From CAIZGX01 sp044374295 (GTDB lineage Bacteria; Bacteroidota; Bacteroidia; Flavobacteriales_D; Sanyastnellaceae): DNA of 19,264 nucleotides. Positions within the stretch are counted from its first letter, which is position 1. Every line of letters begins with the position of its first letter. Position numbers and translations under genes: made by a program. Below the pieces are notes generated by a model. That model had not been told where the DNA came from, made no database searches, and saw nothing but the letters and a program-made list of their open reading frames with translations. Positions 14,395 to 19,264 of the stretch are shown one piece after another. The DNA is taken from contig JBILOU010000042.1 of the NCBI GenBank assembly GCA_044374295.1, positions 1-19,264 on the forward strand, read 5' to 3'.

Positions 14395-15851
14395 TTCGTG
14401 GAATAATTCACTACATCGATTTGTAAATTCCCATTAAGAGCTACAGTAATTTGTAGCTCTTTTTGTGTTGGATAAAATCCCGTAATCTGAAGATTATTCA
14501 AAAGACCTTTCAAATTAACGCCAGGCATTAACTCTCCATTTAGCTGTTTTTCAATTTCAGTTTTAGCAGATTGAAGGGTAGGCGTAAGGTCAATGTTACA
14601 TGCACTTTGAATGGTTTCGGTAAGCTTTGTTTGAAAGACATCCACGCCTGCATTCATGAGCACGTGTCGCGACTTGCTATCAATATCAATCGAACTCACG
14701 CTCATCTTATTGGTTGAAGGGTCAATGGTTGGGGTAAGTGCTAAAAAAAACTTGCAGTTCTTGTATTTCTTGAAACCCACTTTCATGTCGCACAATACTT
14801 CCACTTGAATTTTTTGATTGCCCAATCCCGAAAGTGTGAGATTTTTCACGGTTATACTTTTCTTTTGGTCATCGCTCGCAAAGGTGCTGCCAGCGGTCAT
14901 TTCATTCACTTTGGAGGAAAGGCTTTCGTAGCTCGATTTAATGGGCATTTGAATAACAAAGCCCGAGGTTAAATCGTTTTGAACATTCAGGGGTGGCAGT
15001 GGGGGAATAACCGCGTTTTCATTTTTGTCTAAACTGAGCACAGGTGTGGCGTCAATTCCCAAGTTCACTTGAAGAATATTTCCGTATCCATACATGGGCC
15101 CCAATTTGAAGTTAGATGCATTGAAAGTTAAATAGCCATATCCCGGAATTTCCATTTGACTGTTTAGTTGTTTCCAGGCTTCATTGGCGTAACTCCTGAA
15201 ATCTACTTGCAAGCATTGCTGATCTATGTATTTGCAAACATCTAAAAGAGCAGGTTGCATGGCCTTCATAATTTCACCGGTCATGTCAATTTTCAGAAAC
15301 GTCAATTCGCAAGGATCTATTGGATTCAATTTGTTAAGCGAGGTTGAAGTAATGAGTTGGTAATTTTCATTCATGGAAAGGACCGATGCAAATTCAATTT
15401 CAACGCGACGCTTTGATTCGTTTCCACTTCCACACGAAAAAGGAATACGCGGATGCACGCAGGTTCCCCAAACGCAATTGGTGCAATAGTTCCCTTCAAT
15501 GCCATACCAAGCTTTGGTTCCAACGACGAATTTATTTCCAACTACATACCCGTTTAAATTTTCACGAAAGACATCATACTTGGCTTGCGGACCATCGCAA
15601 GACCCGAACGAAGTGAAATTTGGCCATTCTGGATTTCGGATGATGGGGGAAGAGGATTCGTTCGCAAATTTCAAAATAGGGTCAATGGAAATATTAACTG
15701 GAATATTGATGTGTGAAACACCCTGAGGGGGCCCCATGGGTATTTCAATTTCGATCATTTCAGGCAGGGGAGCGGTTATCTTACATGATGAGAGCGCGCT
15801 CGCTAAAGCAACTAGAAAAAGAACGGTATGATGAAGATTTTTGGAAATCAT
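14391..15851 (-). CDS. DUF4403-like outer/inner membrane lipoprotein
   Basis: This 486-residue protein has a lipoprotein signal peptide with the lipobox LSSC (Cys23), so it should be lipid-anchored. The body resembles DUF4403 proteins: INIPVNISIDPIL near 48-60, the central DLTSGFVIQMPIKSSYESLSSKVNEM segment, a long beta-rich repeat-like second half, and a final LNGNLQIDV strand. DUF4403 has no established function. A cluster of four cysteines (123, 126, 131, 140) in the N-terminal half could form disulfides or bind metal. The 68 bases to the divergent gene at 15920 must hold both promoters. The 3' coding region overlaps a terminator used by the opposite strand. Confidence 0.7.
   Translation of the reverse strand: MISKNLHHTVLFLVALASALSSCKITAPLPEMIEIEIPMGPPQGVSHINIPVNISIDPILKFANESSSPIIRNPEWPNFTSFGSCDGPQAKYDVFRENLNGYVVGNKFVVGTKAWYGIEGNYCTNCVWGTCVHPRIPFSCGSGNESKRRVEIEFASVLSMNENYQLITSTSLNKLNPIDPCELTFLKIDMTGEIMKAMQPALLDVCKYIDQQCLQVDFRSYANEAWKQLNSQMEIPGYGYLTFNASNFKLGPMYGYGNILQVNLGIDATPVLSLDKNENAVIPPLPPLNVQNDLTSGFVIQMPIKSSYESLSSKVNEMTAGSTFASDDQKKSITVKNLTLSGLGNQKIQVEVLCDMKVGFKKYKNCKFFLALTPTIDPSTNKMSVSSIDIDSKSRHVLMNAGVDVFQTKLTETIQSACNIDLTPTLQSAKTEIEKQLNGELMPGVNLKGLLNNLQITGFYPTQKELQITVALNGNLQIDVVNYSTN
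14436..14464 (+). terminator. Intrinsic terminator of the 12694-14394 gene, inside the opposite gene
   Basis: AAGAGCTACA (14436-14445), a 6-base loop and TGTAGCTCTT (14452-14461) form a perfect 10-base stem. It runs directly into a T tract (14460-14464) on the plus strand, 41 bases past the stop codon at 14394. On the minus strand no T tract follows, so it should stop only plus-strand transcripts. The same bases encode the KELQITVALN stretch of the DUF4403-like protein. Confidence 0.8.
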
Positions 15852-15854
15852 ATA

Positions 15855-15886
15855 TTGACGAATATTTCAGTGCGAAATTACATTTG
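15855..15886 (+). promoter_or_regulatory. Promoter of the 15920 gene
   Basis: TTG at 15855-15857 and TACATTTG at 15879-15886 are 21 bases apart, a perfect Bacteroidota-type match. It predicts a start near 15893 and a leader of about 27 bases. It also excludes the upstream in-frame ATG at 15890 and any start inside the opposite gene. Confidence 0.65.
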
Positions 15887-15919
15887 AATATGTCTTATTT
15901 TCGCTTCAAATTATTAACT

Positions 15920-17011
15920 ATGAAATCACTACGACTTATTCTTGTTTTATTGTTGTTTGCATTCTCAGGAAAGGTCTTTTCTCAAGGAATGCCTATTTCT
16001 GTTATTATATCCAATGCAGATTGCGCGGTTACTGTTGCGGGAACTTATGTAGACTCAATTACTGGTACTTCAGGTTCTTTTCAATTGTTTGCAGCTGATC
16101 CAGCTGGAACTTCCTTTATGGGAACTGTTTCAATAAACGCGCTAGGTGCGAATTACATCATTTCAGTTTGTGCAACAGATTGCAACGGGGTGACTAACTG
16201 TGCAACGGGTCCAATGGTTCTAGGAGCTGTTACTACGTTCAATATTGATATGGGTGGAAATGGCGGAGGAGTTTTAGACAATGATGGAGATGGCTTCAAC
16301 AGTTTTGCAGATTGTAACGATAACGACGCTAATATCAATGCGAACGCAACTGAAGTATGCGATGGCATGGACAATAACTGCGACGGTGTTGTTGATGAAG
16401 GTTGCAACACAGGTGGATGCACCTTGGACATTGTTCTTGTTCCAGACTCATTAGATAATAGCCCATTTGTGGTTTATATCTATTTGGCTGGACTTCCTGC
16501 AGGTGGTTCAATCGTTTGGGATTTCGGTGATGGTGGAGTTGCAACATCAACGTTTCCAACTTGGGTATATACAATCCTAGGAACTTATACAGTTTGTGCT
16601 ACTTATGCAGATGCTAGCGGTTGCACAGCAACAGATTGCGTAACGTTTACTGTTAACGCAGACGGATCAACTACTCCAGGCGGAATTAACTTGCAAGGCT
16701 TCACGTTGAACGTTGTTAGCACTATGCCAAGTCCAAACGCAGTAGCTGAATTTTCCTCAGCAAGTGATTTTATAATCTATCCTAATCCAGTTGCTGAATC
16801 AGCGACCATTCAATGGAATGCTACTTCAACTGAGCAAGGTCAATTAGATGTATTCAATGCACAAGGACAATTGATTTCTACAGAGCGTTACACGGTGTCT
16901 GCTGGAGCTCAACAAGTTCAATTGAACACACAATCACTTTCAGCAGGAATGTACATTGTGCGCAGTGTTTCGAATGCTGGTATAGTTCGTCAGACTGCAT
17001 TCATGAAATAA
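15920..17011 (+). CDS. Secreted MopE-motif/PKD-domain protein with T9SS sorting domain
   Basis: ATG 15920 gives 363 residues starting with a clean signal peptide (MKSLRLILVLLLFAFSGKVFSQG, cleavage near 21-22). Longer in-frame versions would bury the signal peptide. Residues about 26-115 form a beta-rich domain with several cysteines. Residues 119-162 (LDNDGDGFNSFADCNDNDA ... EVCDGMDNNCDGVVDEGC) are a MopE-type putative metal-binding motif, rich in Asp and likely calcium- or copper-related. A PKD-like domain follows at about 168-246 (IVWDFGDGG, GTYTVCATY). Residues 285-363 (IIYPNPVAESATIQW ... SAGMYIVRSV) are a type A T9SS C-terminal domain. The product is therefore a surface or released protein, perhaps adhesive; no enzymatic motif is visible. 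A terminator follows. Confidence 0.9.
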   Translation: MKSLRLILVLLLFAFSGKVFSQGMPISVIISNADCAVTVAGTYVDSITGTSGSFQLFAADPAGTSFMGTVSINALGANYIISVCATDCNGVTNCATGPMVLGAVTTFNIDMGGNGGGVLDNDGDGFNSFADCNDNDANINANATEVCDGMDNNCDGVVDEGCNTGGCTLDIVLVPDSLDNSPFVVYIYLAGLPAGGSIVWDFGDGGVATSTFPTWVYTILGTYTVCATYADASGCTATDCVTFTVNADGSTTPGGINLQGFTLNVVSTMPSPNAVAEFSSASDFIIYPNPVAESATIQWNATSTEQGQLDVFNAQGQLISTERYTVSAGAQQVQLNTQSLSAGMYIVRSVSNAGIVRQTAFMK

Positions 17012-17032
17012 TCAGACGCTTGAAGTTTGAGG

Positions 17033-17061
17033 AAAAGGTCGATCGTTGGTCGGCCTTTTTT
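17033..17061 (+). terminator. Intrinsic terminator of the 15920 gene
   Basis: AAAAGGTCGA (17033-17042), a 7-base loop and TCGGCCTTTT (17050-17059) pair over 10 bases with one G-U wobble and continue into T to 17061. It lies 21 bases past the stop codon. Confidence 0.85.
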
Positions 17062-17094
17062 GTTGGTCAAGATTTTTTTATCTGTTTGGAAATG

Positions 17095-17120
17095 AAAAGA
17101 GCCGCATATGCGGCTCTTTT
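17095..17120 (-). terminator. Intrinsic terminator of rpoC (symmetric palindrome)
   Basis: A perfect 26-base palindrome has arms AAAAGAGCCGC and GCGGCTCTTTT around the central ATAT. Its tails are A-rich on one side and T-rich on the other, so it can act in both directions. It lies 22 bases past the rpoC stop on the minus strand and backs up the plus-strand terminator at 17033. Confidence 0.88.
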
Positions 17121-17142
17121 AAGTATTCAGTTAGGGGAGGTT

Positions 17143-19264
17143 TTATGCTTCTTCTACTGGAGCATTTGCACCGCGCTTCGCCATAATGTTGACTAAGTCT
17201 TCGCTGTTGCCTACAAACATTTTTTGGAATCGACGGCTTCCAGATCCCGCAGGAATTGGGTGACCAACGATTACGTTTTCTTTCAGTCCGTTCAAGAAGT
17301 CTGTTTTTCCTTGTACAGCTGCTTCGTTCAATACTTTCGTAGTCTCTTGGAACGATGCTGCAGAGATCCATGAATCTGTTTGCAACGACGCTCTTGTGAT
17401 ACCTTGAAGAATTGGGCGGGCAGTAGCTGTGATAGCTTCACGAGATTCCATAACTGTTCTGTCTTTACGCTTCAATTCAGAGTTTTCAGTTCTAAATTGC
17501 AATGCTGTAATAACTTGTCCAGGTAGGAACTTCTCAGAGTCTCCAGCTTCTGTAACAACAACCTTATCGAATAACAAGTCGTTTTCATCAATGAATTCCG
17601 CTTTGTCTACCGTGCTTCCTTGTAAGAAACGTGTATCGCCCGCATCAAGAATTTCTACTTTGCGCATCATTTGACGAACAATAACTTCGAAATGCTTGTC
17701 ATTGATTTTCACACCTTGCAGACGGTATACCTCTTGAATTTCATTCACCAAGTATTCTTGAACTGCTGTTGGTCCTTGAATGTCTAGGATATCTCCAGGA
17801 GAGATAGCACCATCAGACAATTGCATACCTGCACGAACAAAGTCTCCGTCTTGAACTAAGATATGCTTAGCAAGGTTGATCAAATATTTCTTCTCTTCAC
17901 CAGTGCGTGATCGAAGGATAATCTCGCGGTTACCGCGTTTGATTTTTCCGTATTCAACAATACCGTCGATTTCCGCAACGTTTGCTGGGTTAGATGGGTT
18001 ACGTGCTTCGAACAATTCGGTTACACGAGGAAGACCACCGGTGATGTCACCACCACGACCAGCCATACGAGGGATCTTGGCAAGAATACTACCTTTGGTA
18101 ATCTTCGTTCCGTTTTCTGTGTTCAAGTGAGCACCTACAGGAAGAGAATATACCTTCACAACCTCTTTGCCGCGAACGACTTCGATGCTTGGGTTTTTCT
18201 TCTTGTCTTTAGTCTCAATAATAATCTTTTCAGAGAAACCTGTTTGCTCATCGACTTCAGTTTTGAAGGTAATACCTTCTTCGATTGCGTCGAAGTTAAT
18301 TGTTCCATCTTCTTCAGTGATGATGACACTGTTGAATGGATCGAATTCGCAAATCACGTCGTTCTTCTTAACAATATCACCGTTGTTTACATGTAGAATC
18401 GAACCGTAAGGAAGATTCATTGTAGCCATGGTGATACCTGTTTTCTCGTCGTTGATTTTCAATTCAGCAGAACGAGCAACAACTACAGTAACTGTAACAT
18501 TGTTTTCTTTTCTTTCTACTGTACGAAGATCTTCGATTTCAACGATACCGGCATATTTCGCTTTCAAATCAGAATCAATAGCCGAACCAGACGCAGCACC
18601 ACCCGTGTGGAACGTACGAAGAGTCAGCTGTGTACCCGGCTCACCGATAGACTGTGCGGCGATAACACCAACAGCCAATCCCTCTTGAACCAAACGAGCA
18701 GAAGCAAGGTCACGACCGTAACACTTCGCACAAACTCCACGCTTGCTTTCGCAGGTTAATACTGAACGAATTTCCACTTCTTCAATTCCAGCCGCTTCAA
18801 TAGCATCTGCAATTTCTTCAGAAATTTCTTGAACCGCTTCAACAAGCAATTCGTTTGTTTCTGGGTGATAAACATCGTGAACTGAAGTTCTACCAAGAAT
18901 ACGATCGCGGAGGCTTTCAACAACTTCATCAGATTTCTTCAATGCAGTTGTATTCAATCCGCGAAGTGTACCACAGTCTAATTCGTTAATAATTACGTCT
19001 TGTGCAACGTCAACTAGACGACGAGTTAAGTAACCCGCATCCGCAGTTTTCAATGCAGTATCGGCCAAACCTTTACGAGCACCGTGGGTAGAGATGAAGT
19101 ACTCTAAGATCGACAAACCTTCCTTAAAGTTTGCCAAGATCGGGTTCTCAATCATGTCTTGTCCGCCTGCAGCAGCGTTCTTCTGTGGCTTAGCCATCAG
19201 ACCACGCATACCTGCTAACTGACGAATTTGTTCTTTCGATCCACGAGCTCCAGAATCATACATC
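17143..19264 (-). CDS. rpoC: DNA-directed RNA polymerase beta' subunit, C-terminal half (continues beyond the window)
   Basis: The last 706 residues of RpoC are present; the frame is still open at the window edge. Visible parts, numbered from the first residue here, are GARGSKEQIRQLAGMRGLMAKP (5-26) and the bridge helix STHGARKGLADTALKTADAGYLTRRL (58-83). The second zinc site is C97, C171, C178 and C181. The trigger loop begins at AAQSIGEPGTQLTLRTFHTGG (202-222) and resumes at MAGRGGDITGGLPRVTELFEARNP (400-423). Between these is an insertion of about 175 residues (225-398) with sandwich-barrel hybrid motifs, in the same place as the SI3 insertion of E. coli. The C-terminus ends AKRGANAPVEEA. 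A terminator follows directly, so rpoC is the last gene of its unit. Confidence 0.98.
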   Translation of the reverse strand, partial: MYDSGARGSKEQIRQLAGMRGLMAKPQKNAAAGGQDMIENPILANFKEGLSILEYFISTHGARKGLADTALKTADAGYLTRRLVDVAQDVIINELDCGTLRGLNTTALKKSDEVVESLRDRILGRTSVHDVYHPETNELLVEAVQEISEEIADAIEAAGIEEVEIRSVLTCESKRGVCAKCYGRDLASARLVQEGLAVGVIAAQSIGEPGTQLTLRTFHTGGAASGSAIDSDLKAKYAGIVEIEDLRTVERKENNVTVTVVVARSAELKINDEKTGITMATMNLPYGSILHVNNGDIVKKNDVICEFDPFNSVIITEEDGTINFDAIEEGITFKTEVDEQTGFSEKIIIETKDKKKNPSIEVVRGKEVVKVYSLPVGAHLNTENGTKITKGSILAKIPRMAGRGGDITGGLPRVTELFEARNPSNPANVAEIDGIVEYGKIKRGNREIILRSRTGEEKKYLINLAKHILVQDGDFVRAGMQLSDGAISPGDILDIQGPTAVQEYLVNEIQEVYRLQGVKINDKHFEVIVRQMMRKVEILDAGDTRFLQGSTVDKAEFIDENDLLFDKVVVTEAGDSEKFLPGQVITALQFRTENSELKRKDRTVMESREAITATARPILQGITRASLQTDSWISAASFQETTKVLNEAAVQGKTDFLNGLKENVIVGHPIPAGSGSRRFQKMFVGNSEDLVNIMAKRGANAPVEEA

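Noticed and set aside
15713..15919. N-terminal extension of the MopE/PKD gene, open in frame from 15713
   Set aside because: It runs antisense to the 5' end of the DUF4403-like gene, lacks coding character, and would bury the signal peptide that begins at 15920. A good promoter lies at 15855-15886.

Overview
The window looks like chromosomal DNA of a member of the phylum Bacteroidota, probably the Flavobacteriales. Four observations support this. Three secreted proteins end in a type IX secretion (T9SS, Por) C-terminal sorting domain. Several promoters fit the Bacteroidota TTG / TAnnTTTG consensus. Most genes lack a Shine-Dalgarno sequence. The DUF4403-like and DUF4836-like proteins belong to families typical of the phylum. 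I saw no rRNA, tRNA, CRISPR array, insertion sequence or phage gene.

Layout. 1-482 is the 3' end of a deoxynucleoside kinase gene, facing sucD (succinyl-CoA ligase alpha subunit, minus strand). mnmE (tRNA-modification GTPase) diverges from sucD and is followed by a two-gene hipB/hipA-type toxin-antitoxin operon whose arginine codon use differs sharply from that of mnmE. Next comes a secreted PHB-depolymerase/feruloyl-esterase-type hydrolase with a T9SS domain. From 5791 to 8728 lies a possibly light-related group: a CrtA (spheroidene monooxygenase)-like protein on the minus strand, a membrane-protein gene broken by what looks like an internal deletion with frameshift, and a cryptochrome/photolyase-family flavoprotein. 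That flavoprotein lacks two of the three classical electron-transfer tryptophans.

8780-10390 holds a secreted SH3-domain protein, tcdA (ct6A cyclisation of tRNA), and a 34-residue lysine-rich ORF on the opposite strand. 10437-12456 carries a cupin of the DUF985 type and a secreted protein with three fasciclin domains and a T9SS domain, separated by a textbook intrinsic terminator. 12694-15851 holds a membrane-anchored DUF4836-like protein and a DUF4403-like lipoprotein arranged tail to tail. The terminator of the first is embedded in the antisense of the second. 15920-17011 encodes a secreted MopE-motif/PKD/T9SS protein. The window ends inside rpoC (minus strand), which carries a large insertion in the trigger loop.

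The region mixes core housekeeping genes (sucD, mnmE, tcdA, rpoC) with cell-surface and accessory genes. I found no convincing multi-gene system that is wholly new. The points most worth a second look are the divergent cryptochrome-like protein and its neighbours, the broken membrane-protein gene, the terminator inside the opposing gene, and the probably acquired hipBA operon. Family assignments are from recognition of motifs by eye; no database search was run.
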